64,000 nucleotides of DNA. Source: Bacillota bacterium. GTDB taxonomy: Bacteria; Bacillota; Negativicutes; CTSoil-072. The notes under the pieces were generated by a model. It searched no databases, had not been told where the DNA came from, and saw only the letters and a program-made list of their open reading frames with translations. The number at the start of each line of letters is the position of its first letter. Position 1 is the stretch's first letter. The stretch is taken from NCBI GenBank assembly GCA_017889545.1, contig JAGFZV010000003.1, forward strand, positions 62,001-126,000, given 5' to 3'. Shown in pieces: positions 52,478 to 62,240 of the stretch. The position numbers and the translations under genes were made by a program.

Positions 52478-53698
52478 TCAAAGTCTATACACGCCTTCCA
52501 TATAACAAATATTTTTTGTATCTAATATTATTTTGTTATTGAGTTTGCTAATATTCTTTTTAATTTCTGAATGTGCTACAAGAATAACAATAATATCAAT
52601 GTCATCTAAAAAACAATCAAAATTATGGTACTGATTTTCAACAATATCTTTTTTTACAAAAGGATCATATATCTTGATGCCATTTGCAAGATGTTTTTTC
52701 ATACACTCGATCATTTGAAGCGTAGGACTTTCTCTTACATCATCAACATCTTCCTTGTAAGTTAAACCGTACAAGCCAACCTTTGATACATCTTTTACGC
52801 CAGTTTCTTTCATAATATCGTGAATACGTTCTAAGACAAATGCAGGCATTGAATCGTTAATTTTCCTTGCTGCCAGAATAATATTGGCAAGGCCTGGGTA
52901 ATCTCCAACCAAGAACCACGGATCAACAGAAATGCAATGACCTCCAACACCAGGGCCAGGTTGAAGTATATTTACTCGTGGGTGCTTATTGGCAATACGA
53001 ATTATCTCGTAAACATCCATATTGTCAGAACGACATATTTTTGCAAGCTCATTAGCAAAAGCAATATTTATATCACGGAAAGTATTTTCTATAACTTTAG
53101 TCATCTCGGCTGTACGGATATCAGTTACAACAATCTCAGCTTTGCAGAATGTTTTGTATATCTGCTTTACCTTTTCACCAATAGTAACATCATCAGCTCC
53201 TACTGTCCGGGAGTTATGTTTCAACTCATAAATCATATTACCTGGCAGAATACGTTCAGGAGCATGAACTATATGTATATCTTCACCGAGGGTAAAACCG
53301 TTAGATTCGATTATGGGCCGAACAAAACAGTCAATTGTACCCGGCGAGATTGTTGATTCTATAACAACAGTCGTACCTTTTGAGCATACATCCAGAATGT
53401 TCTTCACAGCGGTGATTACATAAGAAGCATCAATCTTTTTATTTGTTTTATTGTAAGGCGTAGGAACTGAAATTATGTACGTATCAGTTGATATATACTC
53501 GGTGGTAAACTTAATTCCAGCCTTAACCGCCGACTGGAAAAGTTCATCTAACCCTTCTTCTTCAAAGGTTACCTTCCCTTCATTTAAAGTTTCAACTATA
53601 TTTTTGTCGTAGTCAGTTCCTATTACCTCAATTCCATTAGCAGATAAAGCTAGGGCTGTTGGTAGGCCTATGTAGCCGAGTCCTATCACATTGATCAT
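52478..53698 (-). CDS. wecC: UDP-N-acetyl-D-mannosamine dehydrogenase (WecC type)
   Basis: 406 residues from the ATG at 53698 (GGAG upstream). INVIGLGYIGLPTALALS; catalytic Cys in GVGGHCISVDPWFLVGD; APERILPG region as in WecC/WbpA. Would make UDP-ManNAcA. A dedicated UDP-GlcNAc 2-epimerase for ManNAc is not seen here, so it must come from elsewhere or from CapG-like activity. Confidence 0.88.
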   Translation of the reverse strand: MINVIGLGYIGLPTALALSANGIEVIGTDYDKNIVETLNEGKVTFEEEGLDELFQSAVKAGIKFTTEYISTDTYIISVPTPYNKTNKKIDASYVITAVKNILDVCSKGTTVVIESTISPGTIDCFVRPIIESNGFTLGEDIHIVHAPERILPGNMIYELKHNSRTVGADDVTIGEKVKQIYKTFCKAEIVVTDIRTAEMTKVIENTFRDINIAFANELAKICRSDNMDVYEIIRIANKHPRVNILQPGPGVGGHCISVDPWFLVGDYPGLANIILAARKINDSMPAFVLERIHDIMKETGVKDVSKVGLYGLTYKEDVDDVRESPTLQMIECMKKHLANGIKIYDPFVKKDIVENQYHNFDCFLDDIDIIVILVAHSEIKKNISKLNNKIILDTKNICYMEGVYRL

Positions 53699-53773
53699 AA
53701 TTGTCACTCCTAATCACTCTATTACTATTTACATATTTCCGTTTTCGCTCTTATACCAGCGTTTCTTGGTTTT

Positions 53774-54709
53774 TTAAACAATTTTGTCCGTAAATGGCTG
53801 ACTATATTTATTATGTTTCATATTTCCTAATAACCCATTAATAACACCGTATAATAGCCATAAATTACTTTGAAAAGCCTTGTCATTTCGTTTAAGGGTC
53901 GATATGGTACATCCCATAAAAGCTTTTTTTGCATAATGTAAAAAAACGTATAACGTTCTAGAAAAATTAAAATGTTTTTTAGATAGATACACTTTATTCC
54001 GCCCAATTAAATAGGAACTAAAAGGGTGTCTTGTATCACTTTGAACAGACATATTTATATGCTGATGCCATGATTTAGCAGTTTTGGTAGCTACCATTTT
54101 GAAATTATTCTGGAGTGCCCTAATTCCCATATCAACTTCATCAGAATACATAAACAATTTTTCATCCTGTAAGCCGACAATCTCATAGAATTCTCTTTTA
54201 GACAGATTCATTCCGCCAGTAAGAGCCTCCGCTTCATGTGTATCTACACCAACATCATGAATTTTTTCACCAGCGTTAAAAGGACCCATCGAGAGTGTTG
54301 TTGATATTGTACACCCGAAATCACTAATTGTATCAGAATCCTTCTCCAGCAGTATTGGAGCAACCATCCCATACTGCTTATTGCTCATTAATAAATTATA
54401 TAAAGTAGTAGCCCCGCCTTTTTCAAGCCTTATGTCATTACCAATTAGCATAATTGCATCAACCTCTGGATGGCTTAATGCATATTTAATTCCATCATTA
54501 TAGGCTGCAGTACAACCACCATTAGAGCCTCGTTTAATGATAACCGAATGAGTAAACTTTTCTTCAACTTTTTTCAAATATTCAGGTTCTGAACAATTAT
54601 CTACAATTATATGCATATATATTTCATCCTTGTATTCCTGGTGATGTATAATCCATTCCTGAAATTTATATCCATCATTATAGGTAATTACGATTGCTGC
54701 TATATTCAA
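53774..54709 (-). CDS. Glycosyltransferase family 2
   Basis: 311 residues, GT-A fold: IAAIVITYNDGYKFQ, HIIVDNCS, GGCTAAYNDGIKYAL, then IMLIGNDIRLE (DxD-like). Soluble N-terminal catalytic domain with a hydrophobic C-terminal part. TTG start overlaps the stop of the flippase gene. Adds a sugar of the repeat unit; specificity unknown. Confidence 0.88.
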   Translation of the reverse strand: MNIAAIVITYNDGYKFQEWIIHHQEYKDEIYMHIIVDNCSEPEYLKKVEEKFTHSVIIKRGSNGGCTAAYNDGIKYALSHPEVDAIMLIGNDIRLEKGGATTLYNLLMSNKQYGMVAPILLEKDSDTISDFGCTISTTLSMGPFNAGEKIHDVGVDTHEAEALTGGMNLSKREFYEIVGLQDEKLFMYSDEVDMGIRALQNNFKMVATKTAKSWHQHINMSVQSDTRHPFSSYLIGRNKVYLSKKHFNFSRTLYVFLHYAKKAFMGCTISTLKRNDKAFQSNLWLLYGVINGLLGNMKHNKYSQPFTDKIV

Positions 54710-56133
54710 TGTTCTTCGCCTCTATTCATACTTTTCAATTTATCTTTTATTAGCGCAATAATACTTCTTAAAGGTGAATTTTTAAAACACATATACACAA
54801 AAATCACAATTACGTACAATCCAATTTTCATCCATAATTGCGTTGTTAGCATAGTAATGCTTAATAAAATTACAAAATAGCTACAGGATAGGTAGAACAT
54901 TGAGTTGTTTAATTTGATTTTTAACGCAAAAATTACAACAAACACATGATAAATTACTGAAATAAGAGCACTAATTAACTTAGCTATCGCAACACCCTTT
55001 GCTCCATATGGCATAGCCAAAAGTAGTATGGGAAGTAAAATCACGATGTCAATTGTTGTAATTATTGCTAAGGTTTTTTGTCTGTATGAAGATGATAATA
55101 CCATCGCTAAAATCAAATCAAACCCGAGGCATACTGCGAACCACACTTGATAATTAAATGCTTCAACAGAATCAAGATATCTTTCACCCATAATCCAAAC
55201 AAGCCAGTATGAACTTGTTGCAGTAAAAAAAGCTGCTGCTGTAGCACCAAATATTAAGACAAAGGCGAAACCGATTGCTATTTTTTTCTTGTATGATTCA
55301 ATATCCTCTTTATATAATTTTGTGAGAAAAGGAAATAGAGCACTTATACCTGTATTTATCATTAATGTGATAGGTAAAACAAATTTAGAACCCACAGAAT
55401 AGTATGCAACTTGGGCTGCTCCTGAATAACCGTTTAATAGCAGGATCGGAATTTGGTCGCCAAATGCTCCCAAAATTCGCATCCACAAATATGGTGTGCT
55501 CATTCTGACCAGTTGCTTTGTTGATACACCACTATTTTCGTTATTTTTATCCACCAACAATTTATTCTTATCTATCCACCAATAACAAATGCTTATTATA
55601 AGCATAATCGCTGTATACAAAACAAAGAGTACTGTCACTGTTGAATATTCAAGAGGCACCGTAATTACAACAACTAACCATATTACAGATACAAATATTT
55701 TTAATAGAGTTGTAATTTTGGTAATAAAATATCCAAATGCGATTTGCTCGCATAACTCCCAAACTACATTCGAAAGCAGTAACGCTATAAGAGAAGCTAA
55801 TATAACACCTTCATTTTTATCAGTGAAGTAATTGTAAACTACCAAGGAAATAGAAGCTACTACAAAGCCTAATGTACGCAGTAGTATTGCTTTTTTAAAT
55901 AAATGTTTTCCTGTCGTAGGTTTTAAAACTATTTCTCTATTTATAACAGTGCCTGCAACTATATTATTTGCGAATGCAGCAAATAAAGTTGCTGTTGCAA
56001 TTAAAGTATTAAATGCCCCGTATCCATCTGGAGAAAGTTTTTTTGCCAAAAAAATAAAAGCAAAAAAACTTATTCCAGTTGTAAACACGTTTGAAAATAA
56101 TAAATATCCCCAGTTTTTATATAATTTATTCAT
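54706..56133 (-). CDS. wzx: Wzx-type oligosaccharide flippase
   Basis: 475 residues from the ATG at 56133 (AAGGGA upstream), about 12-14 membrane segments of the polysaccharide transporter (PST) family. Segments such as SNVFTTGISFFAFIFLAKKLSP at the N-terminus are typical. Moves undecaprenyl-linked repeat units across the inner membrane. A+T-rich codon use like the rest of the cluster. Confidence 0.9.
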   Translation of the reverse strand: MNKLYKNWGYLLFSNVFTTGISFFAFIFLAKKLSPDGYGAFNTLIATATLFAAFANNIVAGTVINREIVLKPTTGKHLFKKAILLRTLGFVVASISLVVYNYFTDKNEGVILASLIALLLSNVVWELCEQIAFGYFITKITTLLKIFVSVIWLVVVITVPLEYSTVTVLFVLYTAIMLIISICYWWIDKNKLLVDKNNENSGVSTKQLVRMSTPYLWMRILGAFGDQIPILLLNGYSGAAQVAYYSVGSKFVLPITLMINTGISALFPFLTKLYKEDIESYKKKIAIGFAFVLIFGATAAAFFTATSSYWLVWIMGERYLDSVEAFNYQVWFAVCLGFDLILAMVLSSSYRQKTLAIITTIDIVILLPILLLAMPYGAKGVAIAKLISALISVIYHVFVVIFALKIKLNNSMFYLSCSYFVILLSITMLTTQLWMKIGLYVIVIFVYMCFKNSPLRSIIALIKDKLKSMNRGEEH

Positions 56134-56215
56134 TAATATCCCTTTTTTCATTTTCTCATACTATGAGGTTACATTCGGATATTATCTATGTTGTCCATTT
56201 TCAGCATGATAGATT

Positions 56216-56722
56216 TCAAAAATTATTATTAATGTATATCACTTTTTCCAGATTATAATCACAATTAGAAAACATGACACATTTATCAAAAAAGGTATCC
56301 TCAATATAAACTTTATTTTCATATTTTAAAAAACCGCATTTGTTGTAAAAACATACTAAATCCTGCTTGCATAATAAAACTAAATTTAACGATAATTGCT
56401 TGGCATAGTACTTACAAATGTGCATTAATAATGTACCTACTCCATTGTCTAACACATCTTTATTGACACATACATTCCCTATTCCCAAAATTGGCTCATT
56501 ATTAACTCTTCTGTTAACTAAATTCATATAAGCTATAAGATTACCACCAGTATCTGTTATTAAAAGATGATAATCATTTTGACTTAAATTTTCATTTAGC
56601 CAGTCAATCTGACTTTCATAAGAATATGGCCAATGTTGCTGCTTTAAAGCAATTACTTGGTTTATAAGCGCATCACTAAGTTCTGAATGCTTAACTAGTC
56701 TAATCGAAAAATTATTTAACAT
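56216..56722 (-). CDS. GNAT-family N-acetyltransferase
   Basis: 168 residues with the acetyl-CoA loop region GVGTLLMHICKYYAKQL and GFLKYENKVY at the end. Preceded by aminotransferase-like genes, so acylating an amino sugar is plausible. ATG at 56722 follows GGATGG; the upstream frame overlaps the preceding gene. Substrate unknown. Confidence 0.8.
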   Translation of the reverse strand: MLNNFSIRLVKHSELSDALINQVIALKQQHWPYSYESQIDWLNENLSQNDYHLLITDTGGNLIAYMNLVNRRVNNEPILGIGNVCVNKDVLDNGVGTLLMHICKYYAKQLSLNLVLLCKQDLVCFYNKCGFLKYENKVYIEDTFFDKCVMFSNCDYNLEKVIYINNNF

Positions 56723-56723
56723 T

Positions 56724-57776
56724 TTATTCCATCCACCATCCACAAGGCAATGCCACAAATTTATTATAAAACTCGTTTACTCCAATAAGCTCTGTTTTAT
56801 CGCCAAAAATGCTATAACAATTGTTGTTCAAGTGGACGCTTGACGCATAAAATCCAAGTTCTCTGAAGTTCAGTATCGTTTCTCTTTTTTTGTCGCACAA
56901 TAAACCGTAAACCCAATAATTGGGATATATCCCGGTGCGTTTTATAAGTTCAACTTCAGGGAAGTTCATTTGCAAATTTTCATCCCATTGTTTTGCATTC
57001 CTTCTTTGTTTTTTCAATATATTGGGTATTTCCTTCATTTGTTGAATACCAATGTAAGCGTTTACATCACTCATTGTTGCACTATGACCTATCGTTGTTA
57101 TATCAAAAAATGGATTAATTTCTCCTAAATCATCTCTAAAACGACTTCTGTCTATACCACAATCACGTAATAATATACTTTTATCGCATACAGATTTATC
57201 TTTGAATACTACCGCTCCACCATCAACAGTATTTGGAATTCTCACCGCATTAAATGAGAAAACGGTTACATCTGTTCCGACATTGCCCATTTTTTTGCCA
57301 TTGTACTCCCCGCCAAAGGCTTCAATACAGTCATCAATAACGGGTATTCCATACTCTCTACCTATATTGTTAATCTCGTCAATATATCCGATATAACCGC
57401 AATAATGATTATGTATAATCGCCTTCGTGTTCTTAGTTATTCTTCTTCTTACGCTATCCGGAGAGAGCGTTCCTGTTGTAGGATCTACGTCAACCCATCT
57501 CACCTTTATACCCACCGAAAGAAGCGGTTGAGTTGAGGCAAGACACGCCATGGGCGATAAAAGCACCTCATCACCAATCCCTATATCAAGTGCGGACAAT
57601 GCAACTAATATTGCCATATTATAAGAATTGGTTACTATTAAGTTATCTGTACCAATAAAATTGGAAAGGCTCCTTTCAAATTCATGGCCATATTTACCAT
57701 ATGCCAGCGCTCCACTATTTAATATTGAAATAAGCTCCGGGAGTTCTGGCATATGTGGTTTAAACAATGGTATCAT
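56724..57776 (-). CDS. DegT/DnrJ/EryC1-family protein lacking the PLP lysine
   Basis: 350 residues, sugar-aminotransferase fold (TNSYNMAILVALSAL, PVIDDCIEAFGGEYNGK). At the usual Schiff-base lysine the sequence is SFNAVRIPNTVDGG, with Arg179 in place of Lys; its neighbour at 57782-58873 has SFQAIKHLTTIDGG with Lys184. Catalysis by the normal mechanism is therefore unlikely. It may form a heterodimer with the neighbour or have another role. ATG at 57776 overlaps closely the previous stop. Confidence 0.88.
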   Translation of the reverse strand: MIPLFKPHMPELPELISILNSGALAYGKYGHEFERSLSNFIGTDNLIVTNSYNMAILVALSALDIGIGDEVLLSPMACLASTQPLLSVGIKVRWVDVDPTTGTLSPDSVRRRITKNTKAIIHNHYCGYIGYIDEINNIGREYGIPVIDDCIEAFGGEYNGKKMGNVGTDVTVFSFNAVRIPNTVDGGAVVFKDKSVCDKSILLRDCGIDRSRFRDDLGEINPFFDITTIGHSATMSDVNAYIGIQQMKEIPNILKKQRRNAKQWDENLQMNFPEVELIKRTGIYPNYWVYGLLCDKKRETILNFRELGFYASSVHLNNNCYSIFGDKTELIGVNEFYNKFVALPCGWWME

Positions 57777-57781
57777 TGATT

Positions 57782-58873
57782 TTACCAACCTTTTTTTATT
57801 ACTTGGACAATTTTTTCTCGCTCTTCTTTAGTTAGCCACCAACCGCAAGGAATATGAACAAATGCTTTGTAAAACACATCTAAATTTGAAAGTGTACGCC
57901 TTGAGGCAAACACTGCATGTCTGTCGCTCCGCAAGTGAAGCGGAGAAGCAGCAATGCCATTTTCTGCAAGTTTTCTAATAAAATCATCCCGTCGTTCTAC
58001 TTTTATGGTATAAAGCCAATAGCTTGGTTCTGTATTGTTATAATAAGGGATCAGCGATAACCCCTGCACATTTTCCAGGGCCCCATCATAATATTTACCA
58101 TTCTCTACATATTTCTGCACATTATCAGCCAAACATTCCAACTGAACAAGACCGACTGTTGCATTCACATTATTCATATGATATTTGTAACCCGCTTCTA
58201 TAATATTATTCTGAAGACGGGGGATTTTCTTGTCAAGACCAAACCAACGAAGTTTTTTTGCCCTATTATACTCTTCCTCGTTTTTCAAACACAACAAACC
58301 ACCATCAATCGTTGTAAGATGCTTTATAGCTTGAAATGAAAAGCAAGTATATGCAGAGTTATTGCCAATAAATGCTCCATTATATTTGCTCATAAAAGCA
58401 TGTGCAGCGTCTTCAATGACCGGAACATTATATTTCTTAGAAATCAGATTAATATTATCCATATCGCAAACCATTCCAGCATAATGAACAATCATAATTG
58501 CTTTAGTTTTTTCATTAATGAGGCTTTCAATTGACTCAGGATCAATGAGCCCCGTATGAATATCCACATCTGCAAATACAACTTTTGCTCCAGTCAATGC
58601 AATAGTTGTATTTGTCGGCTCCGCAGTCAAAGCTGTGCTTATGACCTCGTCTCCCTTTCCAGCACCAATCAGCATAAGTGCAATATGCAATGCGGCAGTT
58701 CCTGCATTCACCGATAAACAATATGGGTTACCGATTAATTTTGCCAACTCGTCTTCAAATGCGTAAACTGCTTCCCCCTCAGAAATATAACCGCTATAAA
58801 GAATGTTCTTAAGACGATCCATGAGTTTTTCTTCCGGTGGAAGATACGGTTTTACTAAAGGGATCATGTCCAT
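57782..58873 (-). CDS. DegT/DnrJ/EryC1 sugar aminotransferase
   Basis: 363 residues. PLP-binding features: SVNAGTAALHIAL, PVIEDAAHAF, and Lys184 in SFQAIKHLTTIDGG, all conserved in active sugar aminotransferases. Transfers an amino group to a nucleotide-linked keto-sugar. Encodes next to, and in tandem with, the lysine-less homologue. AAGGA precedes ATG. Confidence 0.9.
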   Translation of the reverse strand: MDMIPLVKPYLPPEEKLMDRLKNILYSGYISEGEAVYAFEDELAKLIGNPYCLSVNAGTAALHIALMLIGAGKGDEVISTALTAEPTNTTIALTGAKVVFADVDIHTGLIDPESIESLINEKTKAIMIVHYAGMVCDMDNINLISKKYNVPVIEDAAHAFMSKYNGAFIGNNSAYTCFSFQAIKHLTTIDGGLLCLKNEEEYNRAKKLRWFGLDKKIPRLQNNIIEAGYKYHMNNVNATVGLVQLECLADNVQKYVENGKYYDGALENVQGLSLIPYYNNTEPSYWLYTIKVERRDDFIRKLAENGIAASPLHLRSDRHAVFASRRTLSNLDVFYKAFVHIPCGWWLTKEEREKIVQVIKKGW

Positions 58874-59973
58874 TATATTTTTCCTTCTTTCTTAACCTTT
58901 TCATAAATATGTTTCATGTTGCAAAAACGTACGTTTGGAATTTTTTGCATGTTTTTAATAAACCGGTCAAGGTTATCCAGCAATTTCTCATTAACTAATT
59001 TGGGATGACATATTACACTAATGTATACATCGTGATCATCACATCGATATTTTCGGTATATTTGTTTTACAAAACTATATAATATTTGTGCATCGTAAGA
59101 ATCTAAAGAAAGAACAACCGGCATTGAGTAAAACTTGCGCAATCTACTGAAAATATCATTTCTCTCAATGCGTGTATCCTCACCTTTGCATTCCTTAAAA
59201 GAAATAAAGCTACCACGATGTGGTCGAGTATTTATATACTTTTTCTTTGTTAAAATCCACTGAACAAAATCTCTATTTGCAGTTGCAATAGGTACTTCAA
59301 AAATCTTTTTTTGTTCACACGACTCAGCAAATCCATTGATCCCGCTAGTTGGAGAAATAAACCAATTCATCACCTTTCTCGGATTTTCTCTAAAATCATA
59401 ACTATTTACACAATTTAACGCAGAAATGCCAGGGGCTATAGACGAGTCAATGAATATACCATTTTCTATTAGGCAAGAAACCAGTTCCTTTTCCGGTTGA
59501 ATGCAAAATCCACCTGCTCTATAAGCAACACAGGAATATTCATTCCATTCACTCCGTAATAAATTTTCCAATAGTTCTTTTCCTTTTTTGATAATTTGCA
59601 TCATAGTCCAGTTATTATTCTTTTCGCGGTTCGCTTCGGTATAGTATTGTACACGATAGCTGTCTGTATCAAAGTTCCATTTTCCGTCTACATAGCAAGA
59701 CTTTAGCCAATTCGAATGAATGTGGAGTTGCACATCTTGTCCAGAATTAACTAATCTCTGCAATTGTTCTTTTACTAAATTGGGGAATTCATTCATCCCC
59801 AATTCTTCATATCTCATTATTGAACATACATCGGTAAAAAAAGTTCCGGATACCTGATGTTTTTCTAACACCCCCAATAATCTATCCGTAGTATCAATCA
59901 ATATTTCTTTTTCCGTAGCAAAATTATCGCCCAAAAACAATTCATGATCAAAGCTTAAACATATATGTAACAT
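58873..59973 (-). CDS. Polysaccharide-deacetylase-like (NodB) protein
   Basis: 366 residues. SFDHE near the start gives the metal-binding/catalytic Asp-His pair and QLHIHSNW the second His pair of the NodB fold; VAYRAGGFCIQPE resembles the conserved RAGGF motif. Expected to remove acetyl groups from a glycan or act on a nucleotide-linked sugar. No signal peptide, so its substrate is probably cytoplasmic or lipid-linked. Its stop overlaps the next start. Confidence 0.85.
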   Translation of the reverse strand: MLHICLSFDHELFLGDNFATEKEILIDTTDRLLGVLEKHQVSGTFFTDVCSIMRYEELGMNEFPNLVKEQLQRLVNSGQDVQLHIHSNWLKSCYVDGKWNFDTDSYRVQYYTEANREKNNNWTMMQIIKKGKELLENLLRSEWNEYSCVAYRAGGFCIQPEKELVSCLIENGIFIDSSIAPGISALNCVNSYDFRENPRKVMNWFISPTSGINGFAESCEQKKIFEVPIATANRDFVQWILTKKKYINTRPHRGSFISFKECKGEDTRIERNDIFSRLRKFYSMPVVLSLDSYDAQILYSFVKQIYRKYRCDDHDVYISVICHPKLVNEKLLDNLDRFIKNMQKIPNVRFCNMKHIYEKVKKEGKI

Positions 59974-59981
59974 AGCACTCC

Positions 59982-61007
59982 CTATTCTCTATTCATCTCT
60001 AGTTCTGGCCATTTATGCAATTCTTGATCAATAACATCGACGTTATTGAAAGACCTATTTTTAAGTGTAACCAAAAATTTGAATAGCTTAAAGTAATTCT
60101 CTTTCAAAATCACTTTAAACAGATATCCTGTGACGAGATCGCCACCAAACCGTTTTTTAAAACGTTGAATATCATGATATTTGCTATCTTCGTCTTCATT
60201 AATTCTGCAACCAACAAAACTATAACGTTTTACCCCATTAGACTTCATGTACTTTATCGCTTCCCAATGCAATAAGTTCATAGATCCTGATTCCGGCTGA
60301 TTTTTGCTCGCCCCGAACATATAATAGCTCATCTCTTTATTATAATAAAAAATTGCGCCCCCTTGCGGAATATCATCTTTATATGCAATGAATACAACAG
60401 CATTCTCACCCAAAGTTTTCATAATGTTTCTGTAATAACTAATATGGGACCCTTTGGCACCACTTCGTCGCCATGTGTCATTGTCAATAATCATATAATC
60501 ATTCAGTAATTTTTCATGCCCATATTTTATTACCACAGCTGATTTTTCAGCTTTTCTTACAGAATTTCTATGTTTGGTATGAAAATCTCCAAATATCTCT
60601 TCCTCAGATTGAGTTAAATTTATTACATAATTGCCAAAAGGGATCCTCAAACTGAATTTCGGATATGCCAAAAAAAATGATGAAGCCGGGGTGACATTGA
60701 CCCATTGAACATTCTGTATGTTTTTTAGATAATCAATACAATAATTTAAAAATTCATTTTCAGAAGTAATATTGATTTTATTTTCCAACCGTATATATTC
60801 GGTTGGAAAATTAGCATATTTGAATATATACTTGTGGGTAATTTGCACCATCATGATATAAAGATCAGAATAGAAAAATGCCACTTCAGATGATTTGTTT
60901 TGCAAATATTTCCTGTAATTTTCCGAATAAAACACATTGGAATGATTTATTTTCTCCTGCAAATTGGACGGTAATTTGTCGAAACTCTTTTCGTATCGGA
61001 TCCTCAT
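59982..61007 (-). CDS. FemAB-like acyltransferase
   Basis: 341 residues from the ATG at 61007, which has AAGGAG 7 nt upstream; an 18-codon extension has no good site. Tandem GNAT-fold of the FemAB/BioF2-like superfamily: RNSVRKAEKSAVVIKYG, AIFYYNKEMSYYMFGAS, SMNLLHWEAIKYMKSNG and RFKKRFGGDLVTGY. Such proteins transfer aminoacyl or acyl groups onto cell-wall precursors or glycans. Here probably decorates the polymer. Confidence 0.83.
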   Translation of the reverse strand: MRIRYEKSFDKLPSNLQEKINHSNVFYSENYRKYLQNKSSEVAFFYSDLYIMMVQITHKYIFKYANFPTEYIRLENKINITSENEFLNYCIDYLKNIQNVQWVNVTPASSFFLAYPKFSLRIPFGNYVINLTQSEEEIFGDFHTKHRNSVRKAEKSAVVIKYGHEKLLNDYMIIDNDTWRRSGAKGSHISYYRNIMKTLGENAVVFIAYKDDIPQGGAIFYYNKEMSYYMFGASKNQPESGSMNLLHWEAIKYMKSNGVKRYSFVGCRINEDEDSKYHDIQRFKKRFGGDLVTGYLFKVILKENYFKLFKFLVTLKNRSFNNVDVIDQELHKWPELEMNRE

Positions 61008-61093
61008 TTTAAACTCCTTAAACTCTTCGAAATTCTGGTTTTTATTAAGTTTCATTAGCATGTTTGAAATCCAATATCAAGCTGTCCCCAAAG

Positions 61094-62239
61094 TTAATTA
61101 AGATGCTTATCATGACGATCTTTATAAATATTTATCAGTTTTTCCGATTCGTTTTCCCAGCACATTTCTTTTGCCATTTTTTCGCAGTTAACACTAAGTG
61201 TTTCGTATAGTTCTTGGTCAGCAGCAAGCATATTAATTGCCTTAGAAATTTGCATAGGGGATACTTCATCTATTATAAGTCCAAATTTATATTTCTCGTT
61301 CAAATAGCGATGTTCAGGAATATTTGACATTATTACTGGAATTCTCGCCTGAACATATTCAAATAATTTATTCGAAACAGTATACAGAAAATTAATATTT
61401 AATGGTTTTGTAACAACAATTCCAACATGAAATTTAGAAATTGCAGGTACTATCTCCGCTATTTCAACAGGTTTTTCAAAGGATACTCTATTATCAAGAT
61501 TATCCTCGCTGCTAATTGCTTTCAATTTGTCCAATATCGGTCCATAGCCAAGAAGTGCAAGCTTTATACCATGCTCTAAATATGCAGCAGATTTAACATA
61601 TTCTTCGTATCCCCTGTCCTCTATCATTATTCCTGAATAAATAGCTGTAAAATGTTTAACCTTGGTTTCTAATTTTGTAGGTTCTACACTGTATGGGCAA
61701 TTAGTTATTACAGTCGGCAGTTTTATTTCATATGTATTGGCGAAATAATTAGCCGCGGCATTGCTGACCGAAATCATCGCATCAACTTTTTTAACAAGCA
61801 TTCTCTCAAGTATTTTTGATATACATTTCCTTACTGGCTTTTTTTGAATATTAATATTTTCGCAAAAAATCTCATGAGAATCATATACCAATTTGCTTTT
61901 AGTTTTTTTTGCTGCAAGAAAAGCAGATGGCAATGTATCAAAGTCATTCGCATGAATGATATCCGGCTTTATTCTTTTTATCATTTTAATAGGGTAATAA
62001 AACCAGCACCATCTCCTTTTCAATTTCATAAATAAATTTGGAAGCGCACCTACATATTTTTCACCAAGGTCTATAATATTGATATTACATCCTACATTAT
62101 CCAAAAACTGTTTATCATAATTGATATCTCTAGTTCCAATAAAAAACACTTCGTTTCCGTTTGCTACAGCTACTTTAACTTGCTTGATGACTCTGGGATC
62201 TTTTTTTAAGCTATTAGAAACTAAAATACAAATTATCAT
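61094..62239 (-). CDS. Glycosyltransferase family 4
   Basis: 381 residues, GT-B fold. DIIHANDFDTLPSAFLAAK in the N-terminal domain, SHEIFCENINIQKKP, and the C-terminal donor site with KLFEYVQARIPVIMSNIPEHRY. Cytoplasmic, transfers a sugar from a nucleotide donor. Sits 2 bp downstream of the Wzy-like gene. Confidence 0.9.
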   Translation of the reverse strand: MIICILVSNSLKKDPRVIKQVKVAVANGNEVFFIGTRDINYDKQFLDNVGCNINIIDLGEKYVGALPNLFMKLKRRWCWFYYPIKMIKRIKPDIIHANDFDTLPSAFLAAKKTKSKLVYDSHEIFCENINIQKKPVRKCISKILERMLVKKVDAMISVSNAAANYFANTYEIKLPTVITNCPYSVEPTKLETKVKHFTAIYSGIMIEDRGYEEYVKSAAYLEHGIKLALLGYGPILDKLKAISSEDNLDNRVSFEKPVEIAEIVPAISKFHVGIVVTKPLNINFLYTVSNKLFEYVQARIPVIMSNIPEHRYLNEKYKFGLIIDEVSPMQISKAINMLAADQELYETLSVNCEKMAKEMCWENESEKLINIYKDRHDKHLN

Positions 62240-62240
62240 G

